A stretch of 64,000 nt of DNA from JABWBD01 sp040768665. Lineage in GTDB: Bacteria > Planctomycetota > Planctomycetia > Pirellulales > Thermoguttaceae. Below the pieces are notes generated by a model. The model did not search any database, was not told where the DNA came from, and saw nothing but the letters and a program-made list of their open reading frames with translations. Each line of letters begins with the position of its first letter. The first letter of the stretch is position 1. Shown here piece by piece: positions 25,613 to 34,833 of this stretch. The DNA lies in contig JAXGMN010000058.1 in the NCBI GenBank assembly GCA_040768665.1, forward strand, positions 15,251 through 79,250, in the 5' to 3' direction. Made by a program: the position numbers and the translations under genes.

Positions 25613-27295
25613 TCAATAGGCGAGGATTTGCCCAGCAGCGATCAATCGCGATCTCAGTCGCGGATAGGCGATATCCTGCACGGCGGCATCTTCCTCGATC
25701 GCCTGCACCGCGGCAATCGCCGCCGATTGGCCCAGCACCATGAACACAGGCTCCATGCGGATGGAACCGTAAGCGACATGCGAAGCCGATACGCATACCG
25801 GCACCAGCAGATTGGCACACTGTTCGGCCTCGGGGATGATAGCGCGGTAACTGATCGGGTAGGGCGTTAGAACCTCATTCCCTTCGGTCTGCACGTTGCC
25901 TTCGTTGCGCACGTGACCGTGTTCGTCGACGTAGCGTTGGACGTTGTGCGAGTCCATCCCGTACGCCGCCAGGCCCACCGAGTCCTCCGCCGCGCGACGG
26001 CCCCAGCAGTTGTGCTCGGTCATCACGTAGGGGCCGATCATGCGCCGTGCCTCGCGGATGTACAGTTGCTGCGGCCAGCGGCCGGAGGCGGCGAATTCGT
26101 CTTTCGCCAGGCCCCAGCGGCCCATCTCGCGGCGGATCGCCTCGGGGACGCGCGGGTTGTGGGCCAGCGTCCAGTACAGACCTTGCTGATAGATCCTGTG
26201 ATCGCGTGCGATCCGTTCCCGAATGGCGTAGTCGCCGTCGGGATAGGCGTAGTTCATGCCCGTGTTGTCGACAGAGACGGCATAAATGTTGTTGTTGTCC
26301 GTTTTGCGGTTGGGAAGGAAAACTCCCGCGGGAAGCCCTGCGGCGCCCCTGCGTGCCAGCGGATCCACCGGAATCTTCTCGAAGCCGGCCTCGTAGTAGC
26401 GAAGCAGCAATTCGTAGCGCTGTGGATCGTATTCCCCGGGCCGTTCGATCGGCACGGCATTTTCCGGCTGATCGGTGAGGCAAGTGCGGTAACAATAGGC
26501 CTGGATGCGGTGGTCGCCCTCGCCCTCTTCCCCCGGACCGCCGTGGCCGACCGTGGGCAGCAGCCCGCTGGCCGGGTCTCCCAACCGCGCGTAGGGATCG
26601 ACCGGGTGCATGAACTGATGGTAAAAATAGTACCGCTCGTGCTGGCGGTTCGGTTGCACACCGTTGAGTGTTTCGCCATACATCGCGTTGGGTTCGCGCC
26701 CCGTCGCGTAGGCCACGCCGGCCTTGGCCATCAGGTCGCCCTCGTAGCCGGCGTCGATGAAGATTTTCGCGGCCAGTACACGACCCGATTCCATGGCGAT
26801 CTCGCGAATCCACGTGCCGTTCTTGCGGACTCCATGGTCCAGATCGAGTCGCTCCCCAAAGAGCACCGTCAGGTCCGCTTCGCGAATCATGTCGTCAAAC
26901 ACGCTCACCGCCGCGCTCGGCTCGAACAGCCACCAGGCCTGCTCGGATTCCCAACTCTTGCGGCCGGCACTGGCAGAGAGATACTCGTCGCGTGTGCCGA
27001 AACGCCAGACTTCGGGCCTGCGGTAATAGAGGTAGATGCGATGATAGAACTCGCGGGCAATGCCGCCGATGGCCCGCTTGTTGCCGATATCGGTTGCGCC
27101 TAGCCCACCCGCGCTTAACCCGCCGAGCCGATCCCCCGGCTCGACCAGGGCCACGCGCCGGCCCATTCGCGCGACCTGGACCGCGGCCACGACCCCGCCG
27201 GACGTCCCGCCGTAAACGACAACCTCGTAATTCGACGGCGAGGCCGCGGCCGCGCCGAACAGGCAGAAGTGAAACAGAAAGACTGCTGGATTCAT
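25613..27295 (-). CDS. Secreted FAD-dependent oxidoreductase (PF12831-like)
   Basis: The 560 residues begin with a signal peptide (MNPAVFLFHFCLFGAAAAS). The FAD-binding fold VVYGGTSGGVVAAVQVARMG, VEPGDRLGGLSAGGLGATD follows, typical of the FAD_oxidored family common in planctomycetes and Bacteroidetes. A second conserved stretch, IDAGYEGDLMAKAGVAYATG, lies near residue 180, and a C-terminal PISYRAIIPEAEQCANLLVPV closes the FAD fold. Its substrate is unknown; neighbouring glycan genes suggest a sugar. The ATG at 27295 was preferred because it gives the signal peptide; the frame extends to 27472 without one. Confidence 0.85.
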   Translation of the reverse strand: MNPAVFLFHFCLFGAAAASPSNYEVVVYGGTSGGVVAAVQVARMGRRVALVEPGDRLGGLSAGGLGATDIGNKRAIGGIAREFYHRIYLYYRRPEVWRFGTRDEYLSASAGRKSWESEQAWWLFEPSAAVSVFDDMIREADLTVLFGERLDLDHGVRKNGTWIREIAMESGRVLAAKIFIDAGYEGDLMAKAGVAYATGREPNAMYGETLNGVQPNRQHERYYFYHQFMHPVDPYARLGDPASGLLPTVGHGGPGEEGEGDHRIQAYCYRTCLTDQPENAVPIERPGEYDPQRYELLLRYYEAGFEKIPVDPLARRGAAGLPAGVFLPNRKTDNNNIYAVSVDNTGMNYAYPDGDYAIRERIARDHRIYQQGLYWTLAHNPRVPEAIRREMGRWGLAKDEFAASGRWPQQLYIREARRMIGPYVMTEHNCWGRRAAEDSVGLAAYGMDSHNVQRYVDEHGHVRNEGNVQTEGNEVLTPYPISYRAIIPEAEQCANLLVPVCVSASHVAYGSIRMEPVFMVLGQSAAIAAVQAIEEDAAVQDIAYPRLRSRLIAAGQILAY

Positions 27296-27551
27296 GGCGA
27301 TCACCTCCGGCCCCCAGTATAATGAAGCCGTACCGGGAGATCCAATGCTGAGAAGCCGCTGCCATCGCTTACCGCCGAGCGTCTCGCCCAAGCTTGTTTG
27401 CACAAAACTCGAGCTGGCAAAAAAGCGGGCCCTTGGCCACAGAAGATCCGAGCCGGCTGATTTGCGGAGCAAGAGTGGACACGTCCCCGGAAGATGATTT
27501 GCTCAACCGTTCCTGAAAGAGTGTTTGTCTCGCAGCACCGGAGTTGAATTC

Positions 27552-29606
27552 ATGCACCGCGGCAACGAAGCACGGTTCTCGCGTCCCTTTTCGCCGGCAG
27601 CCGCCGCACTGGTCGCCACGATGTTCATTCCTTTCGTGGCGGATCGCACGATTGCCGGCGATCAGGTCGTCACCTCGAACCTGGCCGGCAACCCGTCCTT
27701 TGAAACGGTGCCGCCGGATCGCACACTGCCGGCCGAGTGGTCGGGCGATCGCCAGGTCTATTCTGCGGATCGCGAGACGGCACGGACCGGCAGCGCCGCG
27801 CTGAAATACATCAACCAGGACTCCGGGCGATACCGCCTGGCCTCGCAGAAAATCCCGCTGCGTGCCGGCTGGAAGTATCGGATCAGCGTCTGGGTGAAGA
27901 CCCGGGATCTCGTGGGCGAGGAGTCGGGAGCCACCGTTTGCGTCGAGTGGCGGGGCGACGACGGCAAGTGGCTGGGCGGCGTGTATCCCGGCGGAGTCAA
28001 GGGAACCAGCGACTGGACAAGAATCGAAGGGATCGCCCGACTGCCCAAGGGCGCGCGGGAGTGCACGCTATCGTGCTACGTCCGCCAGGGAATGACCGGC
28101 ACAGCCTGGTTCGACGACGTTGAAGTCGTCCGATTGGCCGATCCGCCGCTCGAATCGATGCTCCTTTCGCCCGTCTACCGCGGCCGGATCACGGCGGAAG
28201 GGCCCGACCAGGTGCGACTGCACGTCGGGCTCAACCTGGCGGACCATGAACTGGATCCGAAAGAACTGACGCTTGCCGCCGAGTTGACCGATCGGTCGGG
28301 CCAAAGTATCGACTGGGAGGGCCGGCCGGGCAAGGCTTCTATGCCGCAGTCGGGCACTCTTGCAGGGCGGCCCAGCACTGTGCTGGAGTTGCCCGCCGGC
28401 AAGCTCCCCGTCGGCGAGTACACCCTGAAGGTTCGCCTCATTGCCCCGGACGGCCGCGAGCTTCAGTCCGCGTCGCACCGGCTTACCCGCGTGCCGGATG
28501 ATTTCAACCCGGCGTGCACCATCGATCAGCACCGGCGGCTGCTGGTTCGAGGCAAACCATTCTTCCCGATAGGCATGTACTTCAGCGCTATCAAGGAAGA
28601 CGATCTCAAGACATATGCCGAGAGCAAGTTCAACTGCCTGATGGCTTATGGGTCGCCCAACCGCCAACAGATGGACCTGGCCGAGCAGTACGGAGTGAAG
28701 GTGATCTACTCGATCAAGGACTGGTACTTCGGCGCGAAGTACTGTCCGCGGGATATCAAGTCGGTGGCCGACGAGGAGCCGAAGATCCGGCAGAGGGTCC
28801 GTGCCCATCGCGACCATCCGGCACTATTGGCCTGGTATCTCAATGACGAGCTTCCGCAATCCTACATGGAGCAACTCAACGCCCACCAGCGTTTCGTGGA
28901 AGACGAAGATCCGGATCATCCCACGTGGGTCGTGCTTTACCAGTACCGAGAAGTCGAAGACTACCGGAACAGTTTCGACGTGATCGGCACCGACCCCTAT
29001 CCGATCGGCCGGGCGCCGGCATCCTGGGCGGCGGAGTGGACCGCGGAGACGTTCCGGCAGGTCCATGGTTCACGGCCGATCTGGCAGGTTCCCCAGATCT
29101 TCAATTGGGCCAACTACCACAAGGACTCGCCGAAGTCGGACGAGCACCGCACTCCGAGTTTTGACGAAATGCGGAGCATGGCCTGGCAGTGCATTGCCCG
29201 TGGAGCCACCGGCCTGGTCTTCTACTCCTGGTACGACATCCACCGGAATCCCGACGTGCCGTTCGACTCGCAGTGGGACAGACTGAAACGGATCACGGCA
29301 GAAATCGATCGCTGGTCGGACGTGCTGCTATCGGTCGAGGCGGTCCCTGCCGTGAGCCTCTCCGGGGCCGACCCGAATTCCGACGCGGTGTCGTGGTTGC
29401 ACTGGACGGTGCGCCGCGATGAGGGCAAACTGTTCCTCTTTGTCGTCAGCGACGGAGACGGCGAGGGGGCCTTCCGATGCTCGCTTCCCGAAGCGCCCAA
29501 GAGCGTACGGCAGGTGGGCGGCGAGAGACCGCTGACGGTCGAAGGGAGCGGGTTCCAGGATGCTCTGCCTCGACTGGATTTCCGCGTGTACGAGATCGAG
29601 TTTTAG
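27552..29606 (+). CDS. Secreted glycoside hydrolase-like protein with N-terminal CBM
   Basis: The 684 residues have a signal peptide (about 1-30), a carbohydrate-binding-like beta sandwich (about 32-185; NLAGNPSFETVPPDR...TAWFDDVEVVRL), an Ig-like middle domain and a TIM-barrel catalytic region (about 310-600). FPIGMYFSAIKEDDLKTYAES opens the barrel. WYLNDELPQ (Glu near 433) is a candidate acid/base residue, and GTDPYPIG with FYSWYDIH form later strands. The exact GH family is not identified. It is divergent from the FAD oxidoreductase gene, and the shared 256-base spacer may carry both promoters. Confidence 0.78.
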   Translation: MHRGNEARFSRPFSPAAAALVATMFIPFVADRTIAGDQVVTSNLAGNPSFETVPPDRTLPAEWSGDRQVYSADRETARTGSAALKYINQDSGRYRLASQKIPLRAGWKYRISVWVKTRDLVGEESGATVCVEWRGDDGKWLGGVYPGGVKGTSDWTRIEGIARLPKGARECTLSCYVRQGMTGTAWFDDVEVVRLADPPLESMLLSPVYRGRITAEGPDQVRLHVGLNLADHELDPKELTLAAELTDRSGQSIDWEGRPGKASMPQSGTLAGRPSTVLELPAGKLPVGEYTLKVRLIAPDGRELQSASHRLTRVPDDFNPACTIDQHRRLLVRGKPFFPIGMYFSAIKEDDLKTYAESKFNCLMAYGSPNRQQMDLAEQYGVKVIYSIKDWYFGAKYCPRDIKSVADEEPKIRQRVRAHRDHPALLAWYLNDELPQSYMEQLNAHQRFVEDEDPDHPTWVVLYQYREVEDYRNSFDVIGTDPYPIGRAPASWAAEWTAETFRQVHGSRPIWQVPQIFNWANYHKDSPKSDEHRTPSFDEMRSMAWQCIARGATGLVFYSWYDIHRNPDVPFDSQWDRLKRITAEIDRWSDVLLSVEAVPAVSLSGADPNSDAVSWLHWTVRRDEGKLFLFVVSDGDGEGAFRCSLPEAPKSVRQVGGERPLTVEGSGFQDALPRLDFRVYEIEF

Positions 29607-29664
29607 CGCCTATCCCAAAACGCCGGGGACCCCTTCTCCTCGCGAGGTTTTGGGACAATCTCTT
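29607..29664. repeat. Palindromic repeat between convergent genes, copy 2
   Basis: CCTATCCCAAAAC directly after the TAG of the glycosidase gene pairs with GGTTTTGGGA (29646-29655), a variant of the arms at 19150-19250. A further right arm, GGTTCTGGGATAGGCTCT, lies at 29910-29927 beside the stop codon of the opposing protease gene. The 198-base palindrome (29669-29866) therefore sits between the arms of this older repeat. Confidence 0.7.
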
Positions 29665-29668
29665 ACTC

Positions 29669-29866
29669 AAACTGTAAACGCCACCACCGTGGTTTATCCC
29701 GGTGGGGCGATGTTTGGCAACTACAAACGCCAAGAACCCTCGTTTTGTGTTTTCGGTTGCCGCGGGGGGGGGGGGGGCGAAATCACAAAACGGCCTACAG
29801 GATCGCCGTTTGTAGTTGCCAAGCATCGCCCCACCGACGCGGGGTCGGTGGTGGCGTTTACAGTTT
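29669..29866. mobile_element. 198-base near-perfect palindromic element (MITE-like)
   Basis: The terminal arms are AAACTGTAAACGCCACCACC (29669-29688) and its exact complement at 29847-29866. A second paired block follows: GGGGCGATGTTTGGCAACTA (29702-29721), continuing CAAACG, pairs with CGTTTGTAGTTGCCAAGCAT onward (29808-29835). The central loop contains CGTTTTGTG/CACAAAACG and a run of 14 G bases at 29764-29777. There is no coding capacity. It may be a non-autonomous mobile element or a large transcript-ending structure between convergent genes. Confidence 0.7.
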
Positions 29867-29927
29867 AGCGAGGCGTCATGATGCCGGGCTGCTGGCACCC
29901 GCTCGCCAGCGGTTCTGGGATAGGCTC

Positions 29928-31298
29928 TTAGCGCCGGGCCACTGCCGGCTCGGTGTTCAGCGAGAGGAAGCCGTAGAAGATTTCGCTGTCCCGAAGAATA
30001 AAGAACTTCAAGGGGAGCAGAGTGGCAAAATCCGACCGGCTCATGATATAGGCCACGTTGTCCAACGAGACCGTTTCCCAGATGTGCATCCCGACCAGCA
30101 CGTCGCCGGGATGAATCCCTTGGAGTGACGCCGGGCTGTTCGGCCGCACGGCGGCAACCGCCAGTCCTCCACGGTACCGCGTTTGAAATCTTCGCCGAAA
30201 CTCGGCCGGAGCGATCGGCTTCAACTCGAGCCCCAAGACCTCCCACGAGGGGCTGAGCAGAGGCTTCACCGCCGCCGGCGGAGCGGCCAGCGTCAAGGTC
30301 AAGTGGAGCGGTTCGCCGCCTCGGGCCACGGACACCTCCAACGCCTCGCCGCCTTTTCGATCCAACAGGGCGCGGTGGAAATCCAGTGTGCGGTTCATCT
30401 CGGTGTCGTCGATCCTGCTGACGATGTCGCCCGGTCGAAGGCCAACCTGTGCCGCGGGGCTGTTGGGATCCACGGAGCTGACGGCAAGGCCTCGTGGCCC
30501 TGGATGGGCCTGAGGTTCGAGCTCCAGCCCGTGCCAGTTCCGCTGCAGATTGTAGGTCGCCAGCAGGCCCGCAGCGACCTCCATAGCCTTGTCCACCGGA
30601 ATGGCAAAGCCGATCCCTTGTGCGCCGGCTCGGACGGCTACGTTGACGCCGATCATCTCGCCGTCGATATTCAATAGGGGGCCGCCGGAGTTGCCCGGAT
30701 TGATGCTGGCATCCGTCTGGATCAAGTCTTCATAGTACTGCGCGTCACTGACCTGGACCGCACGATGCAGGGCGCTGATAATGCCCCTCGTTACCGTGTG
30801 TTCGTAGCCGTAGGCATTGCCGACCGCCACGACAGGCTCCCCCGTCATCAGGTCCGACGAGGTTCCGATCGTGATCGGCTCGACCGGCTGTGCCGGATCG
30901 ATTTTAATGACGGCCAGATCGGTTTCCGGGTCGCGGACGATCAGCCTGGCGGTGTACCGCTCGCCATCGGACATCGTCACCTGGATCTCCCGCACCGCGT
31001 CGACCACGTGATGATTGGTGAGAATGAAACCGCGGGAGTCGATAACCACTCCGGTGCCCATCCCGTTCACCCGCCGGCTCGAATCGGCTGCGCCGGCCTG
31101 GGAGTCCGTGAGCGTCTTTTCCCCTCGGATGTTCACCACCGAACCCCGTGCGCGCTGCACCGCCTTGACGATCGGCGTCTGCCGAAGCTCGGAGCCCCGG
31201 GCCGGCGCAATTCCCGCCGGGGAACTCCACACCGCGGTGATCCCGAGGCAAACGATCCAGGAGCAGATTGCCGGCAGCAGCGGGGGTCGGTCGGCCAT
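29928..31298 (-). CDS. HtrA/DegP-type serine protease with PDZ domains
   Basis: Periplasmic trypsin-like protease for envelope protein quality control. The 456 residues start with an export signal (LLPAICSWIVCLGITAVWSS). The triad is seen as His in LTNHHVVDA, Asp in DPETDLAVIKI and Ser in NPGNSGGPLL. A PDZ domain follows (GLAVSSVDPNSPAAQVGLRPGD), and a second, less complete PDZ-like module (GLAVAAVRPNSPASLQGIHPGD) ends the protein. The ATG at 31298 is preferred because the frame upstream, to 31886, has no protein-like content. It is convergent with the glycosidase gene. Confidence 0.92.
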   Translation of the reverse strand: MADRPPLLPAICSWIVCLGITAVWSSPAGIAPARGSELRQTPIVKAVQRARGSVVNIRGEKTLTDSQAGAADSSRRVNGMGTGVVIDSRGFILTNHHVVDAVREIQVTMSDGERYTARLIVRDPETDLAVIKIDPAQPVEPITIGTSSDLMTGEPVVAVGNAYGYEHTVTRGIISALHRAVQVSDAQYYEDLIQTDASINPGNSGGPLLNIDGEMIGVNVAVRAGAQGIGFAIPVDKAMEVAAGLLATYNLQRNWHGLELEPQAHPGPRGLAVSSVDPNSPAAQVGLRPGDIVSRIDDTEMNRTLDFHRALLDRKGGEALEVSVARGGEPLHLTLTLAAPPAAVKPLLSPSWEVLGLELKPIAPAEFRRRFQTRYRGGLAVAAVRPNSPASLQGIHPGDVLVGMHIWETVSLDNVAYIMSRSDFATLLPLKFFILRDSEIFYGFLSLNTEPAVARR

Positions 31299-31522
31299 AG
31301 GTGACTGATCGGAGGTGGTGAATGAAATATTGCGGTTTACCCTATCGACCGGGATTCGACTCGCGCCGCGTCGGCTCCGCAGACCCGGTAACACTAGAGT
31401 AATCGGCGATAGGTCCGCCACCCCTTGACAGGCGACGGAGACAACCGGTATAGACTGCCCAATTCTCCACCCTCCGACTGGTGCTAAGGCCGCGTCGAAA
31501 AACATAACTCCCAGCCAAGCCC

Positions 31523-32176
31523 CTATTTCCGTGCCACCGGCCTGTGTGCCACCGGCACCGGGTCCTGCTCGCTTTGCCGATCTGCTTCCGACGAGGAGAA
31601 GACCCAGATCAGTCTGCTTTCGCGTGGATTCGATGGTGTGGAATTCTCGCTCGTTCCCGGAAGAGGGATTACCTCCGCCTTTTCTCCGGACGGAGCCATG
31701 CCTTGGTCGGGGGCATCCGACTGGGACGGATTCGGGTCCAGCCGGTCGTTCGGAGGCAGGGGAGCCGCTGTCGCCGCCGAAGGAGCCGGGTTTCCGAATA
31801 CCGGCTGTGTCGGGACAGGATGGAACCGCGACGGGGCCTGGCAGCCCGGCTGAACGAGTAACGGACCTGGGTTGTCCGCCCGGCAAACTCGTTGGCGAGA
31901 TTGTCTTGCTCTCGAAACCGCCTGGTCATACTTGTCAGCGTCTATCCCGCACGAATCGTTCACCACGACCGTGCCATCGTGCGCTGAGCAACTCTCGGTG
32001 CAATCCCGTTCTGAGAGGGAACGGCTTGCCAGCCAAGGCACTCGATTCAACTCCAGCGACCAGTCGCCACGCAGAAGAACGCCGTGTCGGGCGCACGGGC
32101 AGCATCCGGTCGCCAGCAGGGCCAGGCAGATGGCAAGCTGGGCAGTGGCTCCTGATGGGCTTGGCGTCACCGCCAC
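31523..32176 (-). CDS. Putative lipoprotein of planctomycete type
   Basis: The 217 residues begin with a lipoprotein-like signal (AQLAICLALLATGC, lipobox LATGC). The conserved-looking segment ARHGVLLRGDWSLELNRVPWL follows, which I associate with planctomycete envelope proteins. The rest is Pro/Ser-rich and low complexity with several Cys residues. No function is recognised. It lies upstream of the HtrA gene on the same strand. The identification rests on the lipobox and the N-terminal segment; the Pro-rich part could vary in extent. Confidence 0.6.
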   Translation of the reverse strand: MAVTPSPSGATAQLAICLALLATGCCPCARHGVLLRGDWSLELNRVPWLASRSLSERDCTESCSAHDGTVVVNDSCGIDADKYDQAVSRARQSRQRVCRADNPGPLLVQPGCQAPSRFHPVPTQPVFGNPAPSAATAAPLPPNDRLDPNPSQSDAPDQGMAPSGEKAEVIPLPGTSENSTPSNPRESRLIWVFSSSEADRQSEQDPVPVAHRPVARK

Positions 32177-32526
32177 TACCTCCGATCATGAGACGCAAGG
32201 GGGTTGTCCGCAACTGGCGGAAATGCGCTTTGGGGCTGTCCGCTTTCGCTAGATCGGCATGCGCTGGCCGGAATATTGAGCGCAACCGGCAAGCTTTGCC
32301 TGCTCCCCAGCGTTGCCGGGGCACCCCGTGGCGCCCCACAAAGGACGCGAGACTGCCCATGTTCCCGCGTTTATCGCAATGCACGACTGGAAACCCGGGC
32401 TGATGAAAAAGGGGACAGGCGCCGCAAGCAACAGTGGGCGAATGGGACCGAAGATACAAGCTCTTGCGGAGCCAGTCCCCTTTTCATCACCCCAGTAGAC
32501 ACGTGCCGCAAGCCCGCGGCTCGGCA
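32177..32526. other. Intergenic region downstream of feoB
   Basis: A 350-base gap between feoB and the lipoprotein gene. It contains the inverted repeat at 32401-32489, which could end feoB transcription, and presumably the lipoprotein promoter. No gene was recognised. Confidence 0.5.
32401..32489. repeat. GGGACAGGC-type inverted repeat downstream of feoB
   Basis: TGATGAAAAAGGGGACAGGC (32401-32420) pairs with GCCAGTCCCCTTTTCATCA (32471-32489), with one bulge and one mismatch. The interior GCCGCAAGC/GCTCTTGCGGA also pairs in part. It belongs to the same family as 19180-19229 and 21008-21075 and is placed to act as the feoAB transcript end. Confidence 0.75.
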
Positions 32527-34776
32527 TCACGCCTGTCCAGCGATCCAGGTGCCCACCTGATAGGTGATCACCGCGCCGAGGTAGGCCAGCGTGGTCATAT
32601 AGGCAAATGTGAAGGCGGGCCAGCGCCAACTATTGGTCTCGCGTTGGATCACGGCGAGCGTTGCGGCACACTGGGCACATAGGGCAAAGAAGACCATGAT
32701 CGACAGCGCTATTGGGATGGTAAACAGTGGCCGGTCGGTTCCCTCCCAGGTCGCGCTACGCAATCGGGCGGTGAGTTCGGCAAGTCCTTCCTCCGACTCC
32801 AGATTGGCGTCGTCGCCGACGTCGAAGATCACACTCAGTGTCGCCACGACGATCTCTCGTGCGGGAAAGGACGCGATAACCGCGGAGCCGATTCGCCAGT
32901 CCCAGCCCATCGGCGCAAAGACCGGTTCGATCGTCCTACCCAACCGACCCAGGAGACTCTGCCGCTGGTACTCGCCAGCGATCTGCCGCTTGATCCGTGC
33001 TTGCTCTCCGAGCAGATCGGTTCGCCGGGGGTGACCTTGGGGAAGCGATGCCAACTCCGCCTCGATCCGTTCTTGACGGGCGAGAAAAGGCCCCTCGACC
33101 GCCGCCTCGTCGTGCGGATAGTAGATCGCCGCCCAGACAAGAATCGAGACGGCCAGGATCATCGTTCCCGCACAGCGGACGAAGGCGAAGGCCCGTTCAA
33201 AAACCCGATAAAAGATCGTCCGCGGCGAAGGCCACTTGTAGCTTGGCAACTCCATCACGAACGGGGGCGTTGCGCCCCGCAGCAAAGTCCGCTTGAGCAG
33301 CAGCGCAGCGATGACCGCGGTGATCACCCCGAGAAGATAGAGTCCCGCCAGCGTCAGGCCCCGAAGGCCAAGCAAACCGCCCAGAAACGTCTGCGCCGGG
33401 ATAAACGCGGCGATCAGCAGGGCGTAAACCGGCAGGCGGGCCGAGCAGGTCATCAGCGGCGCAACGAGGATGGTCGTCAGCCGATCCCGCTCATCTTCGA
33501 TCACCCTCGCCGCCATGATTCCCGGGATTGCGCAGGCGAACGACGAGAGCATCGGGATGAACGACTTGCCGCTCAGCCCGACGCGAGCCATCAGGCGATC
33601 CATCAGAAAGGCCGCCCGCGCCATGTAGCCGCAGTCTTCGAGGATGGCAATGAAAAAGAAGAGGATCAGGATCTGTGGCAGAAAGACCAGTACGCCCCCT
33701 ACACCGCCGATCACCCCGTCGACCAGCAGGCTGCGCAGCGCTCCTTCCGGCATAGCGGTTTCGACGAGCGAGCCTGCCGTTGCGATCGCCTCCTCGATCC
33801 ACGCCATGAATGGTTCGGCCCAGGAGAAGACCGATTGGAAGACCACGACCATCACCACGGCAAAAAACAGGGTCCCCCAGAGTCGATGCGTCAGTATGCG
33901 GTCGATCCGATCGGTGACCGTGGTACCGTATTTCTCCGGTTCGGTCAGGAGCCCGCCGAGCACGCGGTCGACCCACGCATAACGTGCCGCCGGCTCCACG
34001 CCGGGCACTGCGTGTCCGGCCTCCGAAAGGCGGAATCTCGCGCGGGCAATCTCCTCGCGGACCTGGCCGTTGCCCGCTGGCAGAAGCAGGTTCTGGAGAT
34101 AGCCGCCCGCATCGAGCAGAAGTCTCCGAACCAGGTATCGCGGAAGCGGAGCCCGATCCTCGCTGATCGGGCATTCCGCCAAGAGCCGCTCGAGTCGCGA
34201 GACCTCCTCCTCGAAGATCAACGGCAAAGGGGTCGGTGTCCGGGCCGGTTGCTTGCCGACAGCGGCGGCGAGCGCGGTCTTCAGTTCCGCGACACCGATC
34301 CGACGATTGGCCTGCATAGGCACGACGGGAACGCCCAGGTTTTTCTCCAGATGCCTCACATCGATCCCGACGCCCTGGGCCTCCGCAACGTCGAGCATAT
34401 TGAGCGCCACCACAGTCGGCACTCCCAGCTCAAGCACCTGGCTGAGCAGGTAGAGGTTCCGCCGCAGATTGCTGGCGTCAAGGATGGCAATCACTGCACC
34501 GATAGGTGCCGCATTGGTCCGGCGTCCCAGAAGAACATCCACTGCCACCATCTCATCACGAGATCGGGGTGCGAGACTATAAAGCCCCGGCAGGTCCACG
34601 ATCTCGAAACGCAGACCGTCCCAAGTCGTCTGACCGGTTCGCTTTTCGACGGTCACACCGGGGTAGTTGCCCACACGTTGATGAATGCCGACAAGAGCGC
34701 CGAAGAGCGTCGACTTCCCGGTATTCGGATTTCCGATCAGGGCAACGGAAACCGCAGATTGCTGAGGGGGGGGCAT
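32527..34776 (-). CDS. feoB: Ferrous iron transporter FeoB
   Basis: GTP-dependent inner-membrane Fe(II) uptake protein. The 749 residues have the N-terminal G domain: G1 GNPNTGKST, G2 YPGVTVE, G3 DLPG, G4 NMLD, followed by the GDI helices. The membrane domain carries two gate regions, with GYMARAAFLMDRLM and SSFACAIPGIMAAR in the first. The C-terminus lacks a FeoC-type helix. ATG 34776 was chosen because it directly precedes the G domain; the alternative is 34806. It follows feoA by 57 bases in one iron-uptake operon. Confidence 0.96.
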   Translation of the reverse strand: MPPPQQSAVSVALIGNPNTGKSTLFGALVGIHQRVGNYPGVTVEKRTGQTTWDGLRFEIVDLPGLYSLAPRSRDEMVAVDVLLGRRTNAAPIGAVIAILDASNLRRNLYLLSQVLELGVPTVVALNMLDVAEAQGVGIDVRHLEKNLGVPVVPMQANRRIGVAELKTALAAAVGKQPARTPTPLPLIFEEEVSRLERLLAECPISEDRAPLPRYLVRRLLLDAGGYLQNLLLPAGNGQVREEIARARFRLSEAGHAVPGVEPAARYAWVDRVLGGLLTEPEKYGTTVTDRIDRILTHRLWGTLFFAVVMVVVFQSVFSWAEPFMAWIEEAIATAGSLVETAMPEGALRSLLVDGVIGGVGGVLVFLPQILILFFFIAILEDCGYMARAAFLMDRLMARVGLSGKSFIPMLSSFACAIPGIMAARVIEDERDRLTTILVAPLMTCSARLPVYALLIAAFIPAQTFLGGLLGLRGLTLAGLYLLGVITAVIAALLLKRTLLRGATPPFVMELPSYKWPSPRTIFYRVFERAFAFVRCAGTMILAVSILVWAAIYYPHDEAAVEGPFLARQERIEAELASLPQGHPRRTDLLGEQARIKRQIAGEYQRQSLLGRLGRTIEPVFAPMGWDWRIGSAVIASFPAREIVVATLSVIFDVGDDANLESEEGLAELTARLRSATWEGTDRPLFTIPIALSIMVFFALCAQCAATLAVIQRETNSWRWPAFTFAYMTTLAYLGAVITYQVGTWIAGQA

Positions 34777-34833
34777 GGCCCGGAGGAAGGTAGGGGATCG
34801 CGCCAAGCGGCACGAAGCGGCAAGAAAGTTGCT

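Noticed and set aside
29764..29777. Run of 14 G as a phase-variation tract
   Set aside because: It lies in the loop of a non-coding palindrome, not in or near a promoter or reading frame, so no switch of gene expression is indicated. Its length may also be a sequencing artefact.
31531..32403. Plus-strand frames over the lipoprotein region
   Set aside because: The minus strand gives a signal sequence with a lipobox; the plus-strand translations have no such features.
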